NCBI RefSeq assembly: GCF_014202475.1
Contig: NZ_JACHGV010000006.1
Coordinates: 124,001 to 188,000, forward strand
DNA from: Streptomyces paradoxus
GTDB taxonomy: Bacteria; Actinomycetota; Actinomycetes; Streptomycetales; Streptomycetaceae
Length of the DNA stretch: 64,000 nucleotides
Reading direction: 5' to 3'
A model generated the notes under the pieces. The model saw only the letters and a list, made by a program, of their open reading frames with translations. It made no database searches and had not been told where the DNA came from. Below are positions 20,710 through 28,511 of the stretch, in pieces. Each line of letters starts with the position of its first letter. The first letter of the stretch is position 1. The position numbers and the translations under genes are program-made.

Positions 20710-21245
20710 GCCGTCCGGCCTTTCGGTGCTTTGGCGGTGTGCAGGGCGACGGCCTGCTGGAGTCGGTTCTGCGCGGGGGCGCGCCAGATGTGGCAGATGG
20801 CGAGGGCGAGGGCGTCGGCCGCGTCGGCGGGCTTGGGCGGTGCGCTGAGCCGGAGCAGGCGGGTGACCATGGCCCCCACCTGTGCCTTGTCGGCGCGGCC
20901 GCTGCCGGTGACAGCGGCCTTGACCTCGCTCGGGGTGTGCAGGGCCACGGGGATGCCGCGGCGGGCGGCACAGAGCATGGCGACGGCGCTGGCCTGTGCG
21001 GTGCCCATCACCGTACGGACGTTGTGCTGGCTGAACACCCGCTCGACGGCGACGAATTCGGGCCGGTGCTCGTCGAGCCATTGCTCGATGCCCTGCTCGA
21101 CGGCGACGAGGCGGTGGCCGAGGTCGGCGTCCGCGGGCGTGCGGACGACGCCGACGCCGATCATCGTGAGCGGCCGTCCGGCGACGCCCTCGACGACGCC
21201 GACACCACACCGGGTCAGTCCCGGGTCCACCCCCAGTACGCGCAC
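20706..21245 (-). CDS. ruvC: Crossover junction endodeoxyribonuclease RuvC
   Basis: 179 aa. Nuclease that resolves Holliday junctions. Acidic catalytic residues are visible in VLGVDPGLTRCG (first Asp), VAVERVFSQHN (Glu) and the C-terminal KPADAADALALAICH (Asp pair). The GTG start at 21245 has a strong purine site AGGGAGGGG. It heads the ruvCAB operon and is separated from yebC by a terminator-like hairpin. Confidence 0.97.
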   Translation of the reverse strand: MRVLGVDPGLTRCGVGVVEGVAGRPLTMIGVGVVRTPADADLGHRLVAVEQGIEQWLDEHRPEFVAVERVFSQHNVRTVMGTAQASAVAMLCAARRGIPVALHTPSEVKAAVTGSGRADKAQVGAMVTRLLRLSAPPKPADAADALALAICHIWRAPAQNRLQQAVALHTAKAPKGRTA

Positions 21246-21303
21246 GCGCCCCTCCCTTTCGCTCACCTGTTTGTGCAGGCTATCGGGTGCCACCGACAAC
21301 GCG

Positions 21304-21335
21304 ACGGGCCGACGGGGTGTGTCCCGTCGGCCCGT
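21304..21335 (-). terminator. Terminator between yebC and ruvC
   Basis: 13-bp stem with arms ACGGGCCGACGGG (21304-21316) and CCCGTCGGCCCGT (21323-21335), six-base loop. It lies 20 nt past the yebC stop and keeps the two transcripts apart. Confidence 0.85.
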
Positions 21336-21355
21336 TGACTCGGTGGAGCCCGGTG

Positions 21356-22108
21356 CTACGCGTCGACCTTCTCCATGACCTCGTCGCTGACGTCGAAGTT
21401 GGCGAAGACGTTCTGCACGTCGTCGCTGTCCTCCAGGGCGTCGATCAGCTTGAAGATCTTCTTGGCGCCCTCCTCGTCCAGCTCGACCTGCATGGTCGGG
21501 ACGAAGTTGGCGTCGGCGGAGTCGTAGTCGATGCCGGCGTCCTGGAGGGCGGTGCGGACCGCGACCAGGTCGGTGGCCTCGCTGAGGACCTCGAAGCTCT
21601 CGCCGAGGTCGTTGACCTCCTCGGCGCCCGCGTCGAGCACGGCGGCCAGCACGTCGTCCTCGGTCAGTTCGCCCTTGGGGACGATGACGACGCCCTTGCG
21701 GTTGAACAGGTAGGACACCGAGCCCGGGTCGGCCATGGAGCCGCCGTTGCGGGTCATGGCGACGCGGACCTCGGACGCGGCGCGGTTGCGGTTGTCGGTG
21801 AGGCACTCGATGAGCACGGCCACGCCGTTCGGGCCGTAGCCCTCGTACATGATCGTCTCGTAGTCGGCGCCACCGGCCTCGAGACCGCCACCGCGCTTGA
21901 CCGCGGAGTCGATGTTCTTGTTCGGGACCGACTGCTTCTTCGCCTTCTGGATGGCGTCGTAGAGCGTCGGGTTGCCGTCGATGTCGACACCGCCCATGCG
22001 GGCCGCGACCTCGATGTTCTTGATCAGCTTCGCGAAGAGCTTGCCGCGCTTGGCGTCGATCACGGCCTTCTTGTGCTTCGTCGTAGCCCATTTAGAGTGG
22101 CCGGACAT
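21356..22108 (-). CDS. yebC: YebC/PmpR family protein
   Basis: 250 aa. The N terminus MSGHSKWATTKHKKAVIDAKRG and the block MYEGYGPNGVAVLIECLTDN are diagnostic. YebC-family members have been described as DNA-binding regulators and, more recently, as ribosome-associated factors that relieve proline stalling. The place next to ruvC is the common bacterial arrangement. ATG at 22108. Confidence 0.96.
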   Translation of the reverse strand: MSGHSKWATTKHKKAVIDAKRGKLFAKLIKNIEVAARMGGVDIDGNPTLYDAIQKAKKQSVPNKNIDSAVKRGGGLEAGGADYETIMYEGYGPNGVAVLIECLTDNRNRAASEVRVAMTRNGGSMADPGSVSYLFNRKGVVIVPKGELTEDDVLAAVLDAGAEEVNDLGESFEVLSEATDLVAVRTALQDAGIDYDSADANFVPTMQVELDEEGAKKIFKLIDALEDSDDVQNVFANFDVSDEVMEKVDA

Positions 22109-22156
22109 CTGCCTGTCTCCTTCGCGTAACCCATCTCAGCAACGAACGCAGGAATC

Positions 22157-22765
22157 CTACAAGGACTCGGCTGTCCGGTTCGCCCGCACCATGTCGACGA
22201 ACAGGGCGTGGACGCGGTGGTCGCCGGTCAGTTCCGGGTGGAACGACGTGGCCAGCGCGGTGCCCTGGCGGACCGCGACGATGTGGCCGTCGTGCTCGGC
22301 GAGCACCTCGGCCGCGGCGCCGACGGACTCCACCCAGGGGGCGCGGATGAAGACGCCCTCCACCGGGTCGCCGTCGACGCCCTCGACCGCGACGGCGGCC
22401 TCGAAGGACTCGTTCTGCCGGCCGAAGGCGTTGCGGCGCACGATCATGTCGATGCCGCCGACGGTCTCCTGGCCCGAGCGCGGGTCGAGGATCTTGTCGG
22501 CGAGCATGATCATGCCGGCGCAGGTGCCGTAGACGGGCATGCCGTCCCGCACGCGCGCGCGGAGGGGCTCCATCAGGCCGAACAGGACGGCCAGCTTGGA
22601 GATGGTGGTGGACTCGCCGCCGGGGATGACGAGACCGTCGACCTCGGCGAGTTCCTCGGGGCGCCGCACCGGCCTGGCCACGGCATCGGCCGCGGCCAGG
22701 GCGACGAGGTGCTCCCGTACGTCGCCCTGGAGGGCCAGGACGCCTATGACGGGGGTGTCGCTCAT
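22157..22765 (-). CDS. pdxT: Pyridoxal 5'-phosphate synthase glutaminase subunit
   Basis: 202 aa class I glutamine amidotransferase that feeds ammonia to PdxS for direct PLP synthesis. The nucleophile elbow is PVYGTCAGMIML (Cys), with the GGESTT motif (VIPGGESTTISKL) and the His-x-Glu pair in SFHPELTGD. It follows pdxS by 13 nt. ATG start at 22765. Confidence 0.97.
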   Translation of the reverse strand: MSDTPVIGVLALQGDVREHLVALAAADAVARPVRRPEELAEVDGLVIPGGESTTISKLAVLFGLMEPLRARVRDGMPVYGTCAGMIMLADKILDPRSGQETVGGIDMIVRRNAFGRQNESFEAAVAVEGVDGDPVEGVFIRAPWVESVGAAAEVLAEHDGHIVAVRQGTALATSFHPELTGDHRVHALFVDMVRANRTAESL

Positions 22766-22778
22766 GGATTCCTGTGCC

Positions 22779-23684
22779 TTACCAGCCGCGGTTGGCGTAG
22801 CGCTCGGCCTCGGGGAGGGTGTCGCAGTTGATGCCGACCATGGCCTCGCCGAGGTTGCGGGAGGCGTCCGCGATGATCTTCGGATCGTCGTAGAAGGTGG
22901 TGGCCTTCACGATGGCGGCGGCGCGCTTGGCCGGGTCACCGGACTTGAAGATGCCGGAGCCGACGAAGACGCCCTCGGCGCCGAGCTGGCGCATCAGGGC
23001 GGCGTCGGCGGGGGTGGCGACACCGCCGGCGGAGAACAGCACCACGGGAAGCTTGCCGAGCTCGGAGACTTCCTTGACCAGCTCGTAGGGGGCGCGCAGC
23101 TCCTTGGCGGCGGCGTAGAGCTCGTTGTTGTCGTAGCCGCGCAGGCGGGCGATCTCGTTCTTGATCTGGCGCAGGTGGCGCACGGCCTCGACGACGTTGC
23201 CGGTGCCGGCCTCGCCCTTGGAGCGGATCATCGCGGCGCCCTCGGCGATGCGGCGCAGAGCCTCGCCCAGGTTGGTGGCGCCGCAGACGAAGGGGGTGGT
23301 GAAGGCGAACTTGTCGCTGTGGTTGACCTCGTCGGCCGGGGTGAGGACCTCGGACTCGTCGATGTAGTCGACGCCGAGGGACTGCAGGACCTGGGCCTCG
23401 ACGAAGTGGCCGATGCGGGACTTGGCCATGACCGGGATCGAGACGGCCTCGATGATGCCCTCGATCATGTCCGGGTCGGACATGCGGGCCACGCCGCCGT
23501 CCTTGCGGATGTCGGCCGGGACCCGCTCCAGGGCCATGACGGCGACGGCGCCCGCGTCCTCGGCGATCTTCGCCTGCTCCGGAGTGACGACGTCCATGAT
23601 GACGCCGCCCTTGAGCTGCTCGGCCATGCCGCGCTTCACACGGGCGGTACCGGTCTCGGGAGCCTGGTTTTCGGAGATGGGCAC
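22779..23684 (-). CDS. pdxS: Pyridoxal 5'-phosphate synthase lyase subunit
   Basis: 301 aa. It builds PLP from ribose 5-phosphate, glyceraldehyde 3-phosphate and ammonia. Conserved stretches include KGGVIMDVVTPEQAKIAEDAG, VMAKSRIGHFVEAQ and the C-terminal AVGINCDTLPEAER-like segment. Catalytic lysines lie in VMAKSRIG and in MIRSKGEAGTGN. The reading frame is open upstream, but family alignment and a GAGGT site indicate the GTG at 23684. Confidence 0.97.
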   Translation of the reverse strand: MPISENQAPETGTARVKRGMAEQLKGGVIMDVVTPEQAKIAEDAGAVAVMALERVPADIRKDGGVARMSDPDMIEGIIEAVSIPVMAKSRIGHFVEAQVLQSLGVDYIDESEVLTPADEVNHSDKFAFTTPFVCGATNLGEALRRIAEGAAMIRSKGEAGTGNVVEAVRHLRQIKNEIARLRGYDNNELYAAAKELRAPYELVKEVSELGKLPVVLFSAGGVATPADAALMRQLGAEGVFVGSGIFKSGDPAKRAAAIVKATTFYDDPKIIADASRNLGEAMVGINCDTLPEAERYANRGW

Positions 23685-23821
23685 GGGTGACCTCGCTGAT
23701 GGGAAAGAGGGTTTCTGCAGCACTGAGGAAACGTGAGAGAACCAGGCCACAGCAAGGGCCAATGGGAACGCCGTGGACCCTTTTGCGGCGGTCGGCCGGG
23801 AAACGGCACGGGAAACGTGGC

Positions 23822-24364
23822 TCAGGCGGCCCGGTCCACCAGGGCCGCCGGAGGCTCGTCGTCCATTTCGAAGGCCATTGGGAAGGGCGCGTGACCGGCC
23901 AGGCGGAACCAGCGCACCTTGCGGTGCCGGCGCAGGGCCCGGGCCGCCCGTACGGCGTCGTTGTGGAAGCGCCGGGCCATCGGCACCCTGCGGACCGCCT
24001 CGGTGAGTTCCCGGGCCGCCTCCTCTCCCCCGGGCGCCTCCCGTACCGCCTCCACCTGCGGGGCCTCCCCGAAGACGGCCCGCAGCGCCTGGCTCAGTTC
24101 GCTCTCGGCGATCTCCCGCTGCTCCTGCTCGGCCTGCCGGGCGGCGTGCGCCGCCTCGTACAGCACGATCGAGGCGGCCGGGTCCAGGACCCCGGAGGTC
24201 GCCAGTTCCTGCGCCACCGAGGCCCGGCGCAGCAGCTGCGCGTCCAGGGCGGCCCGGGCGGCGTCGATCCGGGCGTGGAGGCGGTCGAGCCGGCCGGCGG
24301 TCCAGCTCAGGTAGAGCCCGATCACGACCAGGGCGACGGCGATCCAGATGAGAGTGGTGGTCAC
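23822..24364 (-). CDS. LemA-like single-pass membrane protein
   Basis: 180 aa from GTG 24364 (an in-frame GTG at 24385 is an alternative). One N-terminal helix (TLIWIAVALVVIGLYLSW) is followed by a helical external or cytoplasmic region and a C-terminal segment ARRFHNDAVRAARALRRHRK, which resembles the ARxxYNdAV motif of the LemA family. LemA function is poorly known. It lies 56 nt after the lasso protease gene on the same strand; this may be chance, since similar genes sit by pdxS in other streptomycetes without a lasso cluster (from memory). Confidence 0.6.
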   Translation of the reverse strand: MTTTLIWIAVALVVIGLYLSWTAGRLDRLHARIDAARAALDAQLLRRASVAQELATSGVLDPAASIVLYEAAHAARQAEQEQREIAESELSQALRAVFGEAPQVEAVREAPGGEEAARELTEAVRRVPMARRFHNDAVRAARALRRHRKVRWFRLAGHAPFPMAFEMDDEPPAALVDRAA

Positions 24365-24420
24365 GGGCGGCAAGGCTAGCGGCACGCGCGGCCACGCCGT
24401 TCACCCCGCCCCGGCCGTGG

Positions 24421-24852
24421 TCAGCGACCCCCGTCGTCCGTCAGCGGCGGGATGGACATCAGCGTCTTGAAGTGCCCCTTGGGGTGGCCCTCGCCGACGA
24501 GTTGCCCCTCCGCCTCGACCCAGGCGTGGGCGGCGAAGGGGTGGGTGCGCACTCCGGTGCACCAGGTGGGCCAGGACCCGCGCGCCCGGCAGAGCAGGGC
24601 GGTGGCGATGGAGCGCTGCAGACAGCCCTGGCCCGCGCAGCGCAGGCTGACGGACACGACCTCCTCGCGGGCCCGTAGCGCCTGGGCCGCCGTCGCGGGA
24701 CGTGCGCCACGGCGGGCGAACTCCAGGACGGTGCGCAAGCGCGCCGGTCTGGCGCGCGCCAGCAGGCGGGCGGCGCCGACGGCGAGCAGGGGCAGGACGC
24801 GACGGCGCAGAGGGAGCCGACGCCGTTCGGACAGCGCGACGGACATGCTCAT
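24421..24852 (-). CDS. Lasso peptide leader protease (B2, transglutaminase-like)
   Basis: 143 aa. The conserved part CAGQGCLQRSIATALL followed by RTHPFAAHAWVEAEG matches the B2 domain, a cysteine protease of transglutaminase fold; the likely catalytic pair is C77 and H109. It cuts the leader from the precursor so that the cyclase can use the new N terminus. Start ATG overlaps the B1 stop (ATGA), so B1 and B2 are coupled. B1 and B2 are separate genes, as usual for actinobacterial lasso clusters, in contrast to the fused B of microcin J25. Confidence 0.9.
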   Translation of the reverse strand: MSMSVALSERRRLPLRRRVLPLLAVGAARLLARARPARLRTVLEFARRGARPATAAQALRAREEVVSVSLRCAGQGCLQRSIATALLCRARGSWPTWCTGVRTHPFAAHAWVEAEGQLVGEGHPKGHFKTLMSIPPLTDDGGR

Positions 24853-25100
24853 GAGATCACCAGTTCCGAGGCCCGCAGTCGTTCGATGACCGCTGTGACG
24901 TCGCGTTCGGCCTGTTCGAGACCGATGCCGTACCGGTCGGCGAGCTCGGCGGCAATACCGGTCGGCTCGTACCCGCCCAGCAGCTGCCGGAGCACATGGC
25001 CGCCGGTGCTGTTCAACTGCCAGTACCGTCCGGTGCGTTCGTCGAGCAGTACCGTGCCGTCGTCGGTGTCGGTGGTGCTCACGTCAGGATGCAGGCGCAC
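24849..25100 (-). CDS. Lasso peptide RRE protein (B1, PqqD-like)
   Basis: 83 aa. A RiPP recognition element of the PqqD fold that binds the precursor leader and presents it to B2. Family features are DDGTVLLDERTGRYWQLN, followed by STGGHVLRQLLGG and the helical C terminus. I chose the GTG at 25100, 17 nt inside the end of the cyclase gene, because GGAGG lies ten bases before it and the resulting length fits the family. An upstream start at 25157 would add 19 Pro-rich residues. Confidence 0.88.
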   Translation of the reverse strand: MRLHPDVSTTDTDDGTVLLDERTGRYWQLNSTGGHVLRQLLGGYEPTGIAAELADRYGIGLEQAERDVTAVIERLRASELVIS

Positions 25101-26919
25101 GGGCGTCGAACCTCCAGGCAGGGGTGGGTCGGGTGGTGGCACGCAGCCAGGTCTCACAGCCGATCAGCGGCTCCACCGCGTTCCTCGTGGAGTTGTCCGG
25201 CTGGGGAGCGAGGAGCCGGGTGCGCAGGATGCCGGGGTCGATGAGTCCGCGGGCGGCCAGGGCCGAGTCCTCGAACATGCCCAGGACCTCGGGCAGGTTG
25301 CGGCGCAGCCCGCTGTTGGCCTCGTCGCTGAACTCGCCCTTGGTGGAGCGGCCCAGCACCGGCTCGGGGACGATGCCGCGCATCGCCTCGGCCAGCAGCG
25401 GCTTGTACCCCCAGGGGCCGGCGTGTTCGTGGGTCCGCACGGCGAGGACGGCTTCCACCACGCGGTCGTCGAAGAACGGCGAGTCGAGTTGCACGCCGTG
25501 GTCCGCGAAGACGCGGGCCAGTTGCCGGTACCAGGGAGCGGCGGTACGCAGGGCGAGCAGCAGCTGGTGCTGTGCCAGGTCCGGGGAGTGGGGCTGTACG
25601 CGGGCGGCGGTGTCCCGCAGGGCTTCCCGGGCCGCCTCCACCACGGTGGCGGTGGCCCAGGACGGCGCACGCAGCGTCCACAGGCCCCACCCGAGGGCGG
25701 GCCGGCGTTTCGACGGGGGCGGGTCGGTGAGCCCTTCGGCCTGCGCGCGCCACCAGGCGGCCTCGTCGCCGGGGCGGGTCAGCGCGGCCAGGGTGGGCAG
25801 GACGGGCCAGCGGTGCAGCGCGCCGTAACCGCGGACGTGCCGCAGGGCGGTCAGCGGGCGGCGGCGGAGCAGCCCGTGGAGGTAGCCGGGGAACGGGGTG
25901 AAGAGTTCGTCCCCGCCGTGTCCGGCGAGGTGCCTGCGTGAGCCGCTGCCGGCCAGCAGTCGCGCGGTGTGCCGGGTCCGGGCGAGGGTGCGCGCGAACG
26001 GATAGGGCTCTTCGGTGTCCACCAGGGACGAGGGGTCGGTGAAGAGCGGTGGGAGGTCGTCGGGCGGCACCACGATGTGCTCGGCCGCGTCGAGGGCGCC
26101 GATGGCGTGTGCCGCGAAGGCGGAGTCGTCGTTGCCCGCCTCGGCCTCGCCCCATCGGAAGGTGATCAGGTCGGGTGTGCTCCGGGCGGCGAGGAAGCAC
26201 AGTGATGTGGAGTCCATGCCGCCGGACAGATCGGTGCTCAGCCGGCCCTTCGCGGGGCCGCGGTCGTCGAGGGCCGAGGTGAGGGCGTCCCGTACCGACG
26301 CGGCACCGGCCGCGAGCGTCAGCTCGGGAGCCGGAGGCCGCCACCAGGGCATTTCGCGCGCCCGGTCGCCTTCCCACAGCAGGCAGTCGCCCGGTGCCGG
26401 TGCGAAGACGCCGGACCACAGGGGCCGGTCACCCAGTGGGGGCGGCAGGAACCCGCCCGTGGCCACGCGGAGCGCCAAGGCCTGTTCGTCCACGCCGGCG
26501 CCGGTCATCGCCGCCAGGACGTCGGCCCGGTCGGACGCCACGTCGACGTCGTTCAGCCGGGCGCGGAAGACCCGGCGCAGTCCGGTCACACTGCCCTGGA
26601 AGCGCACCTCGCCGTGGGCCGAGACGACGAGGTGGCAGGAGCCGGGCAGGACCGCGGCCAGTTCGTCGGCGTTCCGTACCGTCCGGATGCGGGCGGCGTA
26701 CCGGGCGAGCCGGGCGGCGGGGACGGGGCAGACCCCGACCACCGCCACCCGTACCGGGCCCGCCGTGACCACCGTGATTTCTCCCGGTGACCAACGGCCC
26801 ACCAGCCAGGGACGCCCCGAGGCGTGTGTGTGTTCCTCCGGCGACGCCCACGGCACGGCCGTGCGCGCCTCAGCCGCGGCTGCCGTGTCCGGCAGGACGA
26901 CGAACCCGGTGCTGGTCAT
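25084..26919 (-). CDS. Lasso peptide cyclase (C, asparagine-synthetase-like)
   Basis: 611 aa. It adenylates the side chain of Asp8 of the core and closes the macrolactam with the N-terminal amine. The C-terminal synthetase domain has the ATP-pyrophosphatase motif LSGGMDSTS (SGGMDS at 232-237), and GHGGDELFTPFPGY and STKGEFSDEANSG also match lasso cyclases. The N-terminal glutaminase-like domain lacks the Cys at position 2 that asparagine synthetase uses for glutamine, as expected for cyclases, which need no ammonia. It starts 34 nt after the precursor stop and overlaps B1. Confidence 0.92.
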   Translation of the reverse strand: MTSTGFVVLPDTAAAAEARTAVPWASPEEHTHASGRPWLVGRWSPGEITVVTAGPVRVAVVGVCPVPAARLARYAARIRTVRNADELAAVLPGSCHLVVSAHGEVRFQGSVTGLRRVFRARLNDVDVASDRADVLAAMTGAGVDEQALALRVATGGFLPPPLGDRPLWSGVFAPAPGDCLLWEGDRAREMPWWRPPAPELTLAAGAASVRDALTSALDDRGPAKGRLSTDLSGGMDSTSLCFLAARSTPDLITFRWGEAEAGNDDSAFAAHAIGALDAAEHIVVPPDDLPPLFTDPSSLVDTEEPYPFARTLARTRHTARLLAGSGSRRHLAGHGGDELFTPFPGYLHGLLRRRPLTALRHVRGYGALHRWPVLPTLAALTRPGDEAAWWRAQAEGLTDPPPSKRRPALGWGLWTLRAPSWATATVVEAAREALRDTAARVQPHSPDLAQHQLLLALRTAAPWYRQLARVFADHGVQLDSPFFDDRVVEAVLAVRTHEHAGPWGYKPLLAEAMRGIVPEPVLGRSTKGEFSDEANSGLRRNLPEVLGMFEDSALAARGLIDPGILRTRLLAPQPDNSTRNAVEPLIGCETWLRATTRPTPAWRFDARAPAS

Positions 26920-26953
26920 CTGCTGACTTCTTCAGGAGCCGGTCAGGCGACGC

Positions 26954-27094
26954 TCAGAAGCCGCCGGAGTAGTGGCCGAAGATGTCGTTGCCCCAGCCGA
27001 TGAAGCCCAGGGTGTCCTCGTTGAACTCCCCGACCTCGGTGAGCATCGGCGGTGCGTACGGCTCGGTGGTCGTGAGTTCGGTCTGCTCGTCCAT
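26954..27094 (-). CDS. Anantin-like lasso peptide precursor (A)
   Basis: 46 aa. Start ATG 27094 has a near-ideal site, GGAGGAGG, five bases upstream; a longer in-frame start at 27142 lacks one. The leader (residues 1-29) contains the RRE recognition pattern YxxPxLxxxGxF as YAPPMLTEVGEF, and Thr is at the penultimate position (DTL). The core, residues 30-46, is GFIGWGNDIFGHYSGGF. Gly1 and Asp8 allow an eight-residue ring; there are no cysteines, so this is a class II lasso. The core equals anantin as I recall it, except Gly instead of Asp at position 16. Anantin was reported as an atrial natriuretic factor antagonist. Confidence 0.93.
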   Translation of the reverse strand: MDEQTELTTTEPYAPPMLTEVGEFNEDTLGFIGWGNDIFGHYSGGF

Positions 27095-27112
27095 GACATC
27101 CTCCTCCGTTAC

Positions 27113-27139
27113 CAACGGCAGCCGATCGGCTACCCGTTG
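27113..27139. promoter_or_regulatory. Palindrome in the lasso precursor leader
   Basis: A central perfect 12-bp palindrome AGCCGATCGGCT (27120-27131) is flanked by a second pair of arms CAACGG (27113-27118) and CCGTTG (27134-27139). It begins 19 nt upstream of the precursor start codon, directly before the ribosome-binding site. It could be an operator or fold as an mRNA hairpin. AT-rich sequence upstream (about 27140-27190) is the likely promoter zone, but no clear -10/-35 pair was fixed. Confidence 0.65.
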
Positions 27140-27347
27140 CACCGTACATACGAAAGGGATTCATGATCCATCCAGTTTTCACTCACATCTCAGACGCCCC
27201 TTCGCACACACGAACGACGCGTCAAGATCGCCTGTGATCTGCATGATCGATGGCGTGAGGCGCCCGCCCGCCCACGCCGCGACCGCTCAGGAGCGTGGCT
27301 GAAAAATCGAGCCCCTCCATGCCGCACCTGTTGAGCCACGGCCGGAG

Positions 27348-28511
27348 TCAGTCCCGGGCGAACCCCAGCCGCCCCCACAGCCCGGTCGTCCGCTCGTCCT
27401 CGGCCACCGCCGCCGCTCCGGCCGTCACCGTCTCGTAGACGGACAGGATGTCCGCACCGACGGTCGACCAGTCGAATCGCCGCACGTGGGCACTCCCCCG
27501 CTCGCGCAGCTCCGCCCGCCGCTGCGGGTCGGTCAGGAGCCGTACGGCCGCGTCGGCCAGGGCGTCGGCGTCCTCGTTGGGGAACAGCTCGCCGGCCGCC
27601 CCGCGGTCCAGGACCTGGGCGAAGGCGTCCAGGTCGGAGGCGAGGACGGGAGCTCCGGCGGACATGGCCTCGACGAGGATGATGCCGAAGCTCTCGCCAC
27701 CGGTGTTGGGCGCGACGTACAGGTCGACGCTGCGCAGGAAGCGGGCCTTGTCCTCGTCGCTGACCATGCCGAGGAACTCGACGCGCGAGCGCAGCTCGGC
27801 CGGCAGGGACTCCACGGCCTCCTCCTCGTCACCGCGCCCGGCGACCAGCAGCCGGGTCTGCGGGCGCGCGGCGAGGATCTTCGGCAGAGCCTTCATCAGC
27901 ACCGGGAGTCCCTTGCGGGGCTCGTCGATGCGCCCTATGAAGCCGATCGTGTCGCCCTGCCACTCCGCCTTGGGCTCGGCGCCGGCGAAGAAATCGACGT
28001 CGACACCGTTGGGGATCACGACCGCGTCGCCGCCGAGGTGCTCCACCAGCGTGCGGCGGGCGTACTCGCTCACGGCGATCCGGGCGCTGATCTTCTCCAG
28101 GGCGGCCTGGAGGATCGAGTACGCGGCGATCATCGCGCGGGAGCGCGGGTTGGAGGTGTGGAACGTGGCCACGATCGGCCCCTGGGCGGCCCAGCAGGTC
28201 AGCAGGCCCAGGGAGGGCGAGGTCGGCTCGTGGATGTGAATGACGTCGAACGCGCCGTCGTGCAGCCAGCGGCGCACCCGGGCGGCGCTCAGGAAGCCGA
28301 AGTTCAGCCGGGCCACCGAGCCGTTGTACGGCACCGGCACCGCGCGCCCGGCCGAGACCACGTACGGCGGCAGCGGGGTGTCGTCGTCGGCCGGGGCGAG
28401 CACGGACACCTGGTGGCCGAGGCGGATGAAGTACTCGGCGAGGTCCCGGATGTGGAACTGGACGCCGCCCGGTACGTCCCAGGAGTACGGGCAGACGATG
28501 CCGATCCTCAC
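27348..28511 (-). CDS. pimA: PimA-type phosphatidylinositol mannosyltransferase
   Basis: 387 aa GT4-family glycosyltransferase that transfers mannose from GDP-mannose to phosphatidylinositol at the inner leaflet. The N terminus RIGIVCPYSWDVPGGVQFHI, the acceptor-side block FDVIHIHEPTSPSLGLL and the nucleotide-sugar part GGESFGIILVEAMSAGAPV (Glu-x7-Glu) match PimA. The GTG start at 28511 overlaps the stop of the acyltransferase gene (GTGA). Last gene of the pgsA-acyltransferase-pimA operon. Confidence 0.93.
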   Translation of the reverse strand: MRIGIVCPYSWDVPGGVQFHIRDLAEYFIRLGHQVSVLAPADDDTPLPPYVVSAGRAVPVPYNGSVARLNFGFLSAARVRRWLHDGAFDVIHIHEPTSPSLGLLTCWAAQGPIVATFHTSNPRSRAMIAAYSILQAALEKISARIAVSEYARRTLVEHLGGDAVVIPNGVDVDFFAGAEPKAEWQGDTIGFIGRIDEPRKGLPVLMKALPKILAARPQTRLLVAGRGDEEEAVESLPAELRSRVEFLGMVSDEDKARFLRSVDLYVAPNTGGESFGIILVEAMSAGAPVLASDLDAFAQVLDRGAAGELFPNEDADALADAAVRLLTDPQRRAELRERGSAHVRRFDWSTVGADILSVYETVTAGAAAVAEDERTTGLWGRLGFARD

